From: Gigaspora margarita
Lineage: Eukaryota > Glomeromycota > Glomeromycetes > Diversisporales > Gigasporaceae
Assembly: GCA_009809945.1 (NCBI GenBank)
Contig: WTPW01000697.1
Location: 106,924-170,923, forward strand
DNA: 64,000 nucleotides
Direction: 5' to 3'
Position 1 is the stretch's first letter. Every line of letters starts with the position of its first letter. Positions 20,955-33,301 of the stretch are shown one piece after another. Below the pieces are notes generated by a model, which worked only from the letters and a program-made list of their open reading frames with translations, was not told the DNA's origin and searched no databases. Both the position numbers and the translations under genes were made by a program.

Positions 20955-22823
20955 ATGTCAACCGACAATTTTAATCAATTATATTTAGATGATAATATTT
21001 TTAGTGAAATTGTTAAAGAATTATATAATCTAGATAATAAAGAAAGATTGAAGGGCAAAATTTTAGAACAAAGATTTAACACATGGGATCAATTTTTAGC
21101 AAAGGAGAACCAAAATTCAGATAATGTAATAAAGTGGTGCTTAGAAAATCAATTCAATTCTATGGCTCAAATAATTCTTGCACATTGTTATCGGGGTGGT
21201 AAATGGATAGAAAAGGATGAACATAAGGCATTTACTTATTATCAGAAGTCTGCTGATATGGAACTTGATGAAGGAATATATAATGTTGGATATTGTTATG
21301 ATTTAGGAATTGGAGTTGAAAAAGATGAACATAAGGCATTCATTTATTATCAAAAAGCTGCAGAGATGGGACACCCCGGTGGAACAAATAATGTTGGACT
21401 TTGCTATCTAAGAGGAGTTGGAGTTAAAAAGGATGAATATAAGACATTCCTTTATTATCAAAAAGCTGCAGAGATGGGTGACGCCAGCGCAGCAGGAAAT
21501 GTTGGATATTGCTATTTGAACGGAAGCGGAGTTGAAAAGGATGAAAAAAAAGCATTTGAATATTTTAAAAAAGCTGCAGATATGGGCCATGTTACAGGGA
21601 TTTTAGAAGTTGGTAATTGTTATCGAAATGGAATCGGTGTACCGAGAGATATACAACGAGCTAATCATTGGTATCGAAAAGAAAGAGCTGTAAAACGAAT
21701 AAACAAGTCATCATATGAGGATATTGATGATAATTTGAAAAAAATATTAGAGGAGGAAAAGTATCAATTGTCGTGGATTCCTTATAACGAATTCGGAAAG
21801 ATACAAGAGATAGGAAGAGGTGGATTCGCAACTGTGTATTATGCGTATTGGCTCAATAAAAATACACTACTTGGATAAGTATTGCACTTAAATTGATTCA
21901 TGGTTCAAATAAATGTAATCAAGAATTTATCAGTGAGGTAATATTAATGTAATTAAACATTTGTTAATTTGCTAATAATGCTATATTTTTTTATTTTTAA
22001 AATTTATATAATTTAATAATGGTAGTTAAAACAATATTGCGAGATCGGATACGAAAATCCATCATTCTTAAAATGTCACGGAGTATCAAGAGATGATAAA
22101 TCTAAAGATTACATTATCGTTTTGGATTACGCGAGGAAAGGTTCATTGCGTCAAAATCTTCCTGATGTAGCACAAATGGCATGGAAAGATAAGTTGAATG
22201 TGTTGTATTCCATCGTTTCAGACCTTGAATCAATCCATTCACAAGAATTGGTTCATCGAGATTTACATTCTGGAAATATCTTGCAAAATCATTTACACAG
22301 TGCATATATTACTGATTTGGGACTTTCGGTATCATCTGATATCAAACCAAAAGAAGAAATTAATGGTGTTGTGCCATATGTAGCACCCGAAGTTCTAATG
22401 GGTAAAGAGTGCACGCAAGCAGCTGATATCTACAGCTTTGGGGTTATCATGTCCGAAATATCAACGGGAAGAAGAGCATTTGATGGTGAATCTTTTNANG
22501 ATACTAAGTTTGNGNNAAGAATTTGTCAAGGAAAAAGACCAGAATTTGATAAGAAAACACCAGNTTGTTACGTTAAATTGGCCGAGAGNTGCATGGACCG
22601 AGATCAGAATAAACGGCCCACGGCAACTGATATTGCACACATGATTGGTGGTTGGCTTTACAAGATGAAGCAGGATGATAATAAAAACAAGAAACAATTT
22701 TTAGAAGCCGATAAGTTTAAACCTAACGTTGAATTACCAAAACATTCGAATCATATGTATACCAGCAAACCCATCAAAACAGGAGAGATAAGCAGATTAT
22801 TAGAAATTCCTGACGACAAATAA
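20955..22823 (+). pseudogene. Sel1-repeat/TKL kinase copy C, one frameshift
   Basis: Same two-exon architecture as copy B: exon 1 is 20955-21937, the intron is 21938-22025 (88 bp, GTAATA..GGTAG), exon 2 is 22026-22823. It has five Sel1 repeats, one fewer than B. The P-loop GRGGFAT is intact. One base is missing near 21868 (AATACACTACTTGG where B has AATACAAGTACTTGG), which stops translation just before the ATP-binding lysine. Exon 2 is open and keeps HRDLHSGN, DLG and APE. Seven single N calls (22497-22589) mark sites at or near positions that vary between paralogs, so this stretch may be a consensus of collapsed copies. The single frameshift could also be a sequencing error; corrected, the product would have about 593 residues. 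Confidence 0.75.
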
Positions 22824-23916
22824 TTCGAGGTTTAATTAATTCACATTTCTTACTAAAAAAATTATTAAAGAACAATAGAATAGAATTTATTTAAAGAAAA
22901 ACTTTATTTTGCTAGTAAGTTATTATATGAAACGTGGGTATAAATTGTAACACAAAATCAAAAGCAAAAAAATTATATTAGGTTAAGCATATCGATACAT
23001 TAACATTAGAATTTTGGGTGTCTGTGGCGCAGATAACAGATATAATATGTTAAATCGACGTGTTTATTGTATTGTTATTAGTCGCATTAGGTATTTAATA
23101 AAAATATATAATTATTACGTAACTGCTAAGGGTATATATGTGTGGTCAAGGAAATCATCTCACCAGACTTAGCAATATATCGTAATTTATTACCATGAAA
23201 AAACTTCGAAATTAAGGAACTTAATACCTGTAAGAGCTGGCACGTACAGTGTGTAACGGCCTATTAAATCAAACAAAGGCAGGTTACGGATTTTCTATGG
23301 GTATGAATGTATACATATCAAAACAAAAGTTACATTTATTGAAATAAATAATTAACTAAATAGAATGCTATTTTTTTTTTAAATTGAACCTCAAGACTTG
23401 CTCTACAATGAAATAATTCTATTTTTTTTTAATATTTTTATAAAAAAATATTTAGAACGTTGATGATTAGTGTTTCGGTTTGGCCTATGGGTGATTGTAT
23501 GATTTGTATTTTGTAACGTGATTGCGATCACGATTAAGAATTGCAAAGCACAATAAAGCTTATATGGGTTAAATAATATATGAGGCGAAATGATGTAATT
23601 AATCATGTCATATAAAAAACAAATTTATAAAGTTTTTAAAAAGGAAAATATAACGATATACATACCATAAAACTTGGCTATAGAAACGTTAAATAAATAC
23701 TATTGCGCAATAAAACACCTTTATTACAATAATGACAGTTGTTATCTGACTCCGTAAAATTAAATATAGAAATATCGTCCAAAACTAACACAAGATGACT
23801 TCTTCTTTCCGTATAGACAATAATGGTGAACATTATTATATTCCCTTCCATATAATAAAATGTCCGTTATAAGGTTCAAAATCGAAAGGAGTTAGTGATG
23901 ATAAACCAAGGGGCTT
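22824..23916. other. 3' flank of copy C with a private insert
   Basis: Matches the flank of B except for about 390 bp at 23338-23727, present only here, between TTACATTT and CAATAATGACAG. The insert has no clear inverted repeats or coding capacity (the 67-codon minus ORF is unconvincing). Confidence 0.5.
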
Positions 23917-24740
23917 ATGGTAGCTGAACGTGCAGAAGGTTCTGTTGATTATCTGGGTTGAAAAATTAAAAAAGGCCATGACATTTTACGACTTATTGAA
24001 AGTAGAAAGCATCGTGTTCAACAAATACATTCTAGAAATGAAGATGATATCCATTTCGGCCTGCTGAAATGCTTACACGAAATTTTCAAATGTTGGAACT
24101 CCTAACATTCATAATGCTAAGCCACGAAAGTAACCGGTTTTACAATGCAGTGGATTATGATAAAGAGGTACAAAAATTAACGTCGTTAATTTTCTGTATT
24201 GATATTTTTTTATTAATTTATAAATATGCATATTATATTATTTATTAAAATTATTTGAACGATGACAATAATGATACAATGCCACTCGAAGATGAATTAA
24301 AATTATCCGTAGCATTTGAATCAAATGAGATAATCCGGGGAACCATAAAGCATATTAGCACCATCAACTCAAAAACGAAGGGCTTTCGCGATTCGTAATC
24401 ACAAGCGTAATATTTCAAGAAAGGTAAGCTTAAATAATCATCATAATAATAAATATTATGTTTATGGTGTATTAATTATAAACCTCTAAATAGTCCGTTC
24501 AACATGAAGGTTGCATTAGTGCGGTGCCATCGAACAAAGCAGTCATATGATCTGAACTTGAGGAACTCACCGAAGAGCAGCGAACTGATTGGAAACGATG
24601 TGAATTTTGAAATCATGCATTAAACGAAATATTAGTTTGAATGATAATGCTGAGCAAAATAAGAAAAAATTATTTATGTGATTTGACGGGAAAAAGGATA
24701 AGAGAAAGCAAAATGACCAAGTTGGATTCACCAATGCTGA
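23917..24740 (+). pseudogene. Unrecognised spliced gene relic downstream of copy C
   Basis: Paralog of the relic at 18016-18845. Here the segment GHDILRLIESRKHRVQQIH, then EDDIHFGLLKCLHEIFKCWN, is readable in one frame (about 23976-24104). The donor GTAAGC at 24424 and acceptor TAG at 24493 are conserved. VQHEGCISAVPSNKAVI is followed by the same in-frame TGA as in the other copy, then SELEELTEEQRTDWKRCEF. An extra deletion follows. The shared TGA codons mean the damage, if damage, predates the duplication. Confidence 0.6.
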
Positions 24741-24860
24741 ATGAAAATTTGTAAATGATGTTAAATGTGACGGATTAAAATCAAACTAAAATGAAATATG
24801 TATAGTATAAAAATTGACAGGCCACCGAAAAAAATTTTTGTGCCACATTTTTTAGGGTTC

Positions 24861-25281
24861 GGGGTTAAGGTTAGAGGTTAGTTTTAGAGTAGTTATATTA
24901 AACAAGTATAAGCGGGTTTTGGGTAGTTAAATAAAAACCCACATTTCATTTTAATTTTGATCCACGACATTAAATAGTTAATGCGTTATATTGTTATAAA
25001 TAACATAGTCTACGTATTTAAGAAGACTTCTCTTTGATACGTGTAATATTTCAAAGAACTTCTCAAAAACTCTGCAACATTAAGAAAAACTTCACGTTTC
25101 AAAATTGCAAATACCTCAAATTTGACCTATGCACCAAAGTTAAATAGTATTCTAAATTTTACACATAAATTATTGAAATCTGATCAGACGTTGCATAAAA
25201 CCAGTATTTATCATTTTGCCATTCTTTAAGAATTTCACAGATTTCTATAGCACAAGGCCACCTAAAAAAATTTCAAACCTA
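24861..25281. other. Intergenic, no gene seen
   Basis: AT-rich, between the end of the duplicated unit and the next transposon. Nothing recognised. Confidence 0.55.
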
Positions 25282-27818
25282 CATCAGAAAATTTATAATA
25301 GTGTAATCTTACGTAAGGTCTTACGAACCGTAATATAAGCAAAATATTACGTAATATATTTCGAAATATTTTGAAATATCAAATTTTCGAAATATTATGA
25401 AAATAATTTCGAAATATTTCGAAATATATTATGAAATATTTCGGACCCCTTTCAAAATATTTTAGGACTAGGAAACCAAGCTGGATCAGTAAATCTGTAG
25501 TTCGAAATAGTTCGAAATAGTTCAATAATATTCAAATTCTGTACTACAAAAAGATCAGATTAGATCTTTTGTTTATAATTAGATCTTCTATTTTTTTATT
25601 AAACGATATATAACAATTAAAAGATCTTTAACAATTACAAAACTTCNNNNNNNNNNNNNNNNNNNNNNNNNNNNNNNNNNNNNNNNNNNNNNNNNNNNNN
25701 NNNNNNNNNNNNNNNNNNNNNNNNNNNNNNNNNNNNNNNNNNNNNNNNNNNNNNNNNNNNNNNNNNNNNNNNNNNNNNNNNNNNNNNNNNNNNNNNNNNN
25801 NNNNNNNNNNNNNNNNNNNNNNNNNNNNNNNNNNNNNNNNNNNNNNNNNNNNNNNNNNNNNNNNNNNNNNNNNNNNNNNNNNNNNNNNNNNNNNNNNNNN
25901 NNNNNNNNNNNNNNNNNNNNNNNNNNNNNNNNNNNNNNNNNNNNNNNNNNNNNNNNNNNNNNNNNNNNNNNNNNNNNNNNNNNNNNNNNNNNNNNNNNNN
26001 NNNNNNNNNNNNNNNNNNNNNNNNNNNNNNNNNNNNNNNNNNNNNNNNNNNNNNNNNNNNNNNNNNNNNNNNNNNNNNNNNNNNNNNNNNNNNNNNNNNN
26101 NNNNNNNNNNNNNNNNNNNNNNNNNNNNNNNNNNNNNNNNNNNNNNNNNNNNNNNNNNNNNNNNNNNNNNNNNNNNNNNNNNNNNNNNNNNNNNNNNNNN
26201 NNNNNNNNNNNNNNNNNNNNNNNNNNNNNNNNNNNNNNNNNNNNNNNNNNNNNNNNNNNNNNNNNNNNNNNNNNNNNNNNNNNNNNNNNNNNNNNNNNNN
26301 NNNNNNNNNNNNNNNNNNNNNNNNNNNGTTTTGTTTAGTTTTGTTTAGTTTTGTTTAGTTTCGTTTTGTTTTTCATTTTTTTCATTTATTATTTTTTAAT
26401 TTTTTTATTTTATTTCTTCAAAAACACAAACCCTAACTTTTGGCACTTTGCAAGAAATCTAACAACTTTTCGAAACTATGCGCAAGCCACCTCAGCCTTC
26501 CGACACATTGCAAGAACACACAACTGATTTCACCAACAATTTTTAAATTTTGAAAAACACCTCTTTAAAGAAATAAAGGTTTAGTTAGTGCTTTATTTTT
26601 TTTTTTGCTTAACGTTTTTGTTCTTTTTGTTTTTGTTTTTGTTTTTTTTTTATTTTTTTTTAGTAATTTATTTTATTCTGGCACTTTGTGAGAAAAATAA
26701 TCTAGGCTTTTTCGACACTTTGCAAGCAAACCCAGACTTTTCCAGCACTTTGCAAGAATATATACAACTTGATTTCGGCAATGTTGTCACGAACACTACT
26801 TTAAAGAAATAGAGATTTGGGGTTTATTTTTTTTATTCAGTTTGCTTATATTTTATTTTTTTTTGTTTTCTTTTTACTTATTTCTTTAATTTTTATTTTT
26901 TTTTATTTATTTCGGCACTTTGAGAAAACCTTCGACGATTTCAAAATTGCAAGAATATAACCTTAAAAAAATGGAAAATTTGGGGGCTTCGTTTATTTTT
27001 TTTATTTAGTTTGCTTACATTTTTGTTTTTTGTTTGTTTTACCCTTCTGAGAAATGTTTTTTTTTATTTTTCACTTCTTTGAAGTATTTAGAAAAAGAGA
27101 GCAAAACGAAGGTTATAGCCAAAACAAAAGAAATAACCAAAACGAAGACAATAGAAAACAAAGAAGCGAAGATAATAGCTAACTATAGGGTGAACGAAAA
27201 TAAGTGTGTAGGGTTAGTTTTTTGTATATAGTAATAGAATTAGATGTGACAAAGTGCGAAAGTAGTTTAAAATATTTGTAAGTATTTAAAATAATATGTA
27301 ATAATGTAAAAATAATACTGTAAAGAATGTATAATATTTAAAATATAATATATAATAAAATATGTAATATTGTTTAAAAATTTTTAAATATAATTAAAAT
27401 ATAATAATAAATAAAAAAATATAAAATTTTATATTAAATTGCAAAACCGTACGAAATATTGCGAAAACTTGTAAAAAAGCGTAATTATGTGAATATGTAT
27501 ATTGTTTATTTATTTTTTAAAAAATTTTGAAAATTTGCAAAAATTTGCAAAATATTGCGAAACAATGCGAAAATATCAAAATATTACCTCCTGCGCGCAT
27601 TAGTTTATTGATCTGCATGAGCACGCGACTCCTGTAAGGGGGTAATTTTGCATTTTTTTTATTTGCAATATATTTCAAAATATTTCGAAATAATAACCGT
27701 AATATTACCATAATATGACGTAATATATTACGTAATAAATTGTATAAAACGTAAGATTTTCGTCATATTAAGGGCCATAATATCTTATGTAAAATTACGT
27801 ATATATAATTCGCTGATG
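25282..27818. mobile_element. CATCAG-ended DNA transposon, second copy with gap
   Basis: Begins CATCAGAAAATTTATAATAG and ends ATATATAATTCGCTGATG, with TA on both sides (25280-25281, 27819-27820). Outside the gap it is highly similar to 9777-12140: the same TTACGTAA and TTTCGAAA subterminal words, the same GGCACTTTGCAAGAA phrases near 26440-26760, the same right half. The ORFs at 26588 and 27034 lie in T-rich filler and are not supported as genes. A 681-bp N run (25647-26327) hides the middle. Confidence 0.8.
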
Positions 27819-27891
27819 TACTTCAAAATAAATTTTGTTTTGTTTGTTTAGAGTTAGGGTATTACTATTAGGCTAGGGTTAGAAGGTACTA

Positions 27892-29361
27892 TAGTGGGGG
27901 ACAGAGATGGAAATGTCCCATTTTCAAAAATTTTATATTAATGGGTATCCGTAAGCTGTACTAAATTTAGTACAAAAAGCTTAATTTAGTACAGTTAAAA
28001 AACTGAAATTTAGAAAAAATTTTATTATTAACCTTATATCAAATTTTTATAATAGATAAATATATATCTATTTAATCTACTTGTCATTTTAGGAGTATAT
28101 CTTTTTGATAAAATTTATAATTATTAACTCAGAAATGAATTTAAAAATAAAAAATTTTTGAAAATTATTAAACTCTAATACAAATTTTTACTTATAATAA
28201 AATTTAAAAATTTTAATATAAAATTTTAATAAAAATATTTTTAATATAAAATATTTAATAAAAATTAATTTTTTTCATAAAATTTTTTTAATATTTTATA
28301 ATAATTAATAATAAAATTAAATTTTTAAACTAAAAATTTTTATTAAAAAATTTAATTAATTTTTAAAGTTTTAAATTAATTTATAATTATAAAAATATTT
28401 TATTAAGATAATGACTTTAAATTTTTAATTGAAATTTGTAGAGCTAGCTTTTCTGATTCTAATGATAATAAAATCATCAAATTTGACCAAAAACTCATTA
28501 AAATACAAAGATTTTTATATTTAGTACATATATATATACATATATATATATATAATATGTATGTTATAAAAATACATAATTATAAAAACTAAAATTAATA
28601 TATTTTATAAAATTTTTAATAAAATTTAATAAATTTATTTTTACTATAATCAGAAAAGCTAGCTTTATAACTGGTTAAAATTTAATATATATTAGCTTAA
28701 TAAAATTTTTTAATATTAATTTATTTTTAAGCTTTTAAATTAAATTTACTATAAATTTACTATTAGTTTACTATTAATTTACTATAAATTTTATATGTAG
28801 ATTTCACCATTTTTGGATTTGTACCACCTTATATCAAATCTATTAATTTTATTTTAATAATTTTTTTTATAATTTCAAAATCAAATATAGATTAAAAACA
28901 ATATAAATTTTTATTATTTTTATTACTATCTAATGAATTAATATTTTTAAATATTTTTTAAATGCTGTACTAAATTTAGTACAGCAAGTTTTGCAATTTG
29001 TAATTTTCATTTAAAGCTAATTTATACCAAATTTTTATAAATAACTTTTGTTAAAATTTTATATAGAAAAAATATTGGTATTAAAGAATATTTTAGCAAA
29101 GTTTAAAATAAAAATTATTATTGATTGTTAAAATATGATTTTTTTAATTTGTACTAAATTTAGTACAAAGCGCTTACGGATACCCATTAAAATTAAATGT
29201 TTTTTTGAATTCTTGCATTTTGATTGGCTAAAATTAAATTTTAAAAAATATTTTTTAAAATTAACCAATAGAAATAAGCTAAAAATATGTGGATTGTCCC
29301 ATTTTTGGTCAATTTTATATAGAAAAATGACGTAATTTCTATCTTTAAGTGTCCTGCACTG
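27892..29361. mobile_element. 1.47-kb TA-inserted palindromic element
   Basis: Termini TAGTGGGGGACA and TGTCCTGCACTG are inverted (one close to CAGTGCAGGACA), flanked by TA (27890-27891, 29362-29363). The interior is extremely AT-rich and arranged as nested inverted repeats: ATGGGTATCCGTAAGC/GCTTACGGATACCCAT, and GCTAGCTTTTCTGATT with its complement. The 16-bp palindrome GTACTAAATTTAGTAC occurs at 27958, 28967 and 29151. No transposase is visible; opposing ORFs at 29128-29382 are shadows of the palindrome. Confidence 0.7.
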
Positions 29362-29539
29362 TATATATATCAAAATTTGCAAGGAAATTTTTTAACTAAT
29401 GCGCAGAAGGTCCTTTCATAGGCTAGATTTTGAGTTATAGGCAATTTTTGACAAAGCGAACGTTTGTTTTAAATTTTTCTGATCGTGCTACGTTACACCT
29501 GATCTTGAAATTTGATTGGGCATAAAATTTTTTTTAGTG

Positions 29540-30868
29540 GTTTTACTCCAGTTTTTCTATAGCTGATGGTCTGGCCAAAATTGACATAGTGCAGGCCAGG
29601 GGAGAGATACTAGAGAGTAGTGTTCTGCAGATCTGATCCGAGGAGCTGGATCCAATCTGGATCCGGTGTTCAGATCAGATCTGGATCCATAATTTATAAG
29701 TACTACTGAATCCGAATCCATATTGGGATCCGATCTGATAGATCTGTTTGGATCCGTTCTAATAATAGGCTGGATTCTGATTGGCTTATATTACTAAAAA
29801 AATGTTCTCTTAACTTCTAAGGCATCTAATTTTTGTTTTATCTCTAAACTGTTAAATAAACTTTGAATGCTTTTTTGAGTTTTTTATGCCTTCTAAGTTT
29901 TCTAAGCTTTCTTAATTTTCTAAACTTCCTAAACTTTCTAAGCCTTCTAATCCCTAACAATTATAAAAGAAAGGGACATTATGATAATAAATTTTAGATT
30001 TAAAGAACTTCTTGTTATATGTTATGATGTTGAACGAGTAATTTTTTTTAAAAGAAACTTTTTCCGATTCCGAAGAACTTTTTGATGTTTAAGGTCATGG
30101 TGGAGAAAACTAGATGAACCGTATATATATAACAATATTATTTTCAATAGTACTAAGTCATGTAATTATTTTGCTAAGTTTATATTTAAGTCATACTTGA
30201 GCAGATATAATGAGTCGCCTGCTGATTTAAATAAATCATTAGAGATTGAACCAGATAAGTATTAAGAAGTCGTGAAAACATGAGCAGATATGAAAAATCG
30301 AACAAAAATAATCTTTCGCAAAAGCAGCTTGTAGTACACATATGCTTGAGAAATTCTTCAAAATCAGTGAATAATAATTGATATATCCGTAATAATATTA
30401 TTTTTTTATAATTTTTATTTAAATTATAAGATATTCGCTTGGAAAATAAATTGGTTCAAAAGTTCTTTTAAAAGTTATGACATTAATTATTAACAATTTG
30501 AAAATAATAATTAAAAAATTATCATAATAATTTTGTAATGATTAAAAAATATCGTAATGATTAAAATAAATCATTATAATTAAAAAAATAATTAAAAAAA
30601 TATCAAAGCGATTATGCAAATAAGCGCATATTTAAGAAAAAGCATTATCTATTATATCAGATCCGGATTCGGATTCAGATCTTTCTTGTTCGGATCTGAA
30701 TCTGGACTTGGATTCGATCCAGTTTTTGGATTGGATCTGGATCTTTAAAAATATCCATCTGATCTGATCTGTGCAGAACACTACTAGAGAGTCTCTAGTA
30801 TCTTTCTCCTGGGCTGTACTATGTCAATTTTGGCTAGACCATCAGCTATAGAAAAACTGGGGTAAAAC
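29540..30868. mobile_element. Foldback element split by an hAT-like insertion
   Basis: GTTTTACTCCAGTTTTTC at the left pairs with GAAAAACTGGGGTAAAAC at the right. The arms (ATAGCTGATGGTCTGGCC.. and complement) are about 78 bp each. Joining the flanks of the inner element at 29618-30783 gives a compact palindrome of about 155 bp. Confidence 0.65.
29618..30783. mobile_element. hAT-like element, GGATC-word type
   Basis: Termini TAGTGTTCTGCAGATC and GATCTGTGCAGAACACTA. Perfect 8-bp target duplication CTAGAGAG (29610-29617, 30784-30791). Both subterminal regions (29630-29770, 30660-30770) are arrays of GGATC/GATCC words; the centre is AT-rich and non-coding. Non-autonomous. Confidence 0.85.
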
Positions 30869-31295
30869 TAGTGTTCCGCAAAAGATCCAGGTCTGGTCTG
30901 GTCTGTTGAGCAGACCGAGTTTGAACCCTTGATTTATCAGAATCAATACGGGTTCGGACCCACACAAAGATACGCCCGTCGAATATCCGGTCCAGTCCTA
31001 TTAGAACAATACTGATGGCTTATTGGCTGATTTCAGGTTAACGAAAAATATCATTTGGCTAATTTTTAACAAGTGTCCCAGAATTTATGAAACAACAGCT
31101 ACAATCATTTTTTTTTTTTAGCGAGGACACTAGGGCTTCGTCAACTATAGCATCTATAAATTTATAAATTTAGAGATTTCATGGATCTGGACCAGACCCG
31201 GATCTAAGTGATATGAGTTTGGACCCTAACTTTGGATCTGAATTAACATTCAGACTGGGCTCAGATCTTTAAAAATATCCGCTCGGTCTGAATCA

Positions 31296-31612
31296 TAGAA
31301 GTTGACAGTAAGGTCAACTATTCAAAAAAACTAAAAAGCGCAAGATACTCTGTGGCCCAGAGTAGGGATGGGTGCCTGAGTGGGAATAGGATGAACTAAT
31401 CAGGTGGATGCACGGGGCTCAATGCATGAGTCAATCACGTGAGGTTATACAAGGTCCAGCAGTTGTAACCCAGCCTATCAACAAATTTTATGCAAGCACG
31501 CCCATTGATCACATGTTGTTACACTAAGTATCAACAGGAAAACCACATAAATACATCCACTACAAACTCTCTTTCTTTCTCTACTCGTGAGCAAATTGAC
31601 AAGCTGAAATTC
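31296..31612 (+). repeat. Split direct repeat A1 of the DIRS-like element
   Basis: Starts TAGAAGTTGACAGTAAGG and ends CAAGCTGAAATTC. It matches A2 (35478 onward) with a few substitutions and includes a pyrimidine-rich CTCTCTTTC tract. Confidence 0.85.
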
Positions 31613-31673
31613 ATATAAACACAAACATACACATACACAAGCACAGATATTTGCAAAACACTTAAAGTTTACT

Positions 31674-32500
31674 ATGATACAAGAAACAAAAAAAAAGATA
31701 CCAATGAACATGGATAACGAAACAGCTCAGCCTAGCACAATAAACATGGCAGGAGAAAACCAGGCATCGCAACAGATCGACCTTTCAAAAATTAACATGA
31801 ACACAAAAGCATATATTGATACATCAGCAAACTTAATTATCGAATCAATCAAGTCCTATATTGACCAAAGCATAGGCCTGCAATTTAACATGATTAGCAA
31901 ATTAAACTAGCACATGGACATGTATGAAAACTGACAACAAACCCAGAATGTCCAGCCAAAGAAAAAAACTTCCACGCCTGTACCTGAATACAACCATGAG
32001 TACAACCCTACTACCACCTCTGGAAGCAACTCTAAAAACCCAGAAATAAGCCTGACCAAACAAGGTACAGTCACATACAAACCTTTGCAACACATCGTAT
32101 AGTTCAAGTTATCATGAAATATAATAGCTGATGAAGCCCCTACCCTACAGTCAGTGAACAAAACAATAATAGTGGTGCCCCCTCCTTGCATTCTTCTAAC
32201 TGATACTGAACAGCACCTTCAATCAAAACTAGACCCACGCCAATTTAACATACAAACCCCTATCAATATTCAAGCCTTTTGAAGCCTCATAGCCTTACAC
32301 CCAAACTGACAATTTATCGACTATTTAGAAAATGGTATCACAAATGGGTTTAGGTCCAACCTCAGAGGAACTGAACAAAACTGATCCAAGAAAATTTAAA
32401 ATCTATTAACACCTCTCCTAAAGCATTTCAAACCTATATCAAAGATGAACTAACTAACAAACAAATTTGCAGCCCATTCCAAGAAAACAACATGCCCTGC
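31674..32500 (+). pseudogene. Gag-like ORF of the DIRS-like element
   Basis: Open from ATG 31674 to TAG 31910 (78 codons, MIQETKKKIPMNMDNETAQP at the start). The same frame stays protein-like to about 32400 with several TGA/TAG codons. Many of these fall where tryptophan would fit, for example before SLIALHPN, QFIDYLENG and NIIADEAP. The segment is Gln/Asn/Thr/Pro-rich without a zinc knuckle. Called gag by position only. Confidence 0.6.
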
Positions 32501-33113
32501 AAACCCTATTAAACAAACCCATGTGGATTAGTAGAAAAAAAGGACACTAATCTCACAGCATACCAGGTGATCTATCATCTTTCATCCCCCTAATAGAAGC
32601 ATTAACAATAGGATTGACAAAGAAAAATTCTCTACTAAATACAAAAATGTGAGCCACGCAATCCACTGGATAAACACTTTTGTAGTGGCTGCACCCTGTC
32701 AAAAATAGATATCAAAGATGCATACTGCATACTCCTAGTTCATCCAGTAGACTAGCTCTTACAAGGGTTCTCCTATAATAATAAAATCTACTTTGACAAA
32801 GTTCTTACCTTTGGAAATTGGGCCTCCAGAGAAATCTTCTGCTGCTTTGCTGATATCATAGCTTGGGTCGCAATCCAACAAGGAATCCCAGCAATAATAT
32901 ACTATGTAGATGACTTTTTGATAATCTCCTCAACAAATAGCTCAAGAGAACTTCGACAATTCATTTATATCCTTGATACTATGAATATCCCCTATAAAGC
33001 ATCAAAACTGGAAGAACTAGGCACTAACATCACCTTCTTAGATGTGACACTGGATAAAGTATCTATGACAGCATCAATACCCCACCAAAAAAGGAAAATT
33101 AATTCTTTTACTT
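32500..33113 (+). pseudogene. Reverse transcriptase domain of the DIRS-like element
   Basis: Recognisable RT blocks: NPCGLVEKKDTNLTAYQVIY and HLSSP (about 32515-32588), a frameshift near 32590, SINNRIDKEKFSTKY, then from 32708 DIKDAYCILLVHPVD, an in-frame TAG, LLQGFSYNNKIYFDKVLTFG, FADIIAWVAIQQG and YYVDDFLII. YVDD holds the catalytic aspartates. The LLQGF..KIYFDKVLTFG block is typical of DIRS-group RTs. The TAG stands at a position normally tryptophan. The TAA at 33112-33114 ends the frame. Confidence 0.8.
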
Positions 33114-33301
33114 AATCAATAGATATCCAAAAAATGGTGTATTCAAAAAGACCTCCAATCGTTAGTTGGCTTGCTGGTCTAGGCATGCCAAATAATACCA
33201 CAAGGATGTCCATTCGTACAAAGACCTATCCAAGTACAAAATTCAGCCCGATCATCTAAGTTTCACATACATATAACACAACCTATGAAAACTGATATAC
33301 A

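Larger units (their letters stand above)
19287..24860 (+). repeat. Segmental duplication unit 2 (carries kinase copy C)
   Basis: Colinear with 9605-18960. It includes copy C and the downstream pseudogene and preserves empty sites for the hAT-like element, the CATCAG-ended element and the leader MITE found in unit 1. It has its own extra ~390 bp at about 23338-23727. Confidence 0.75.

Noticed and set aside
26588..27231. 74- and 65-codon ORFs in the second CATCAG-ended element
   Set aside because: T-rich or A-rich filler, not conserved as frames in the copy at 11000-11600.
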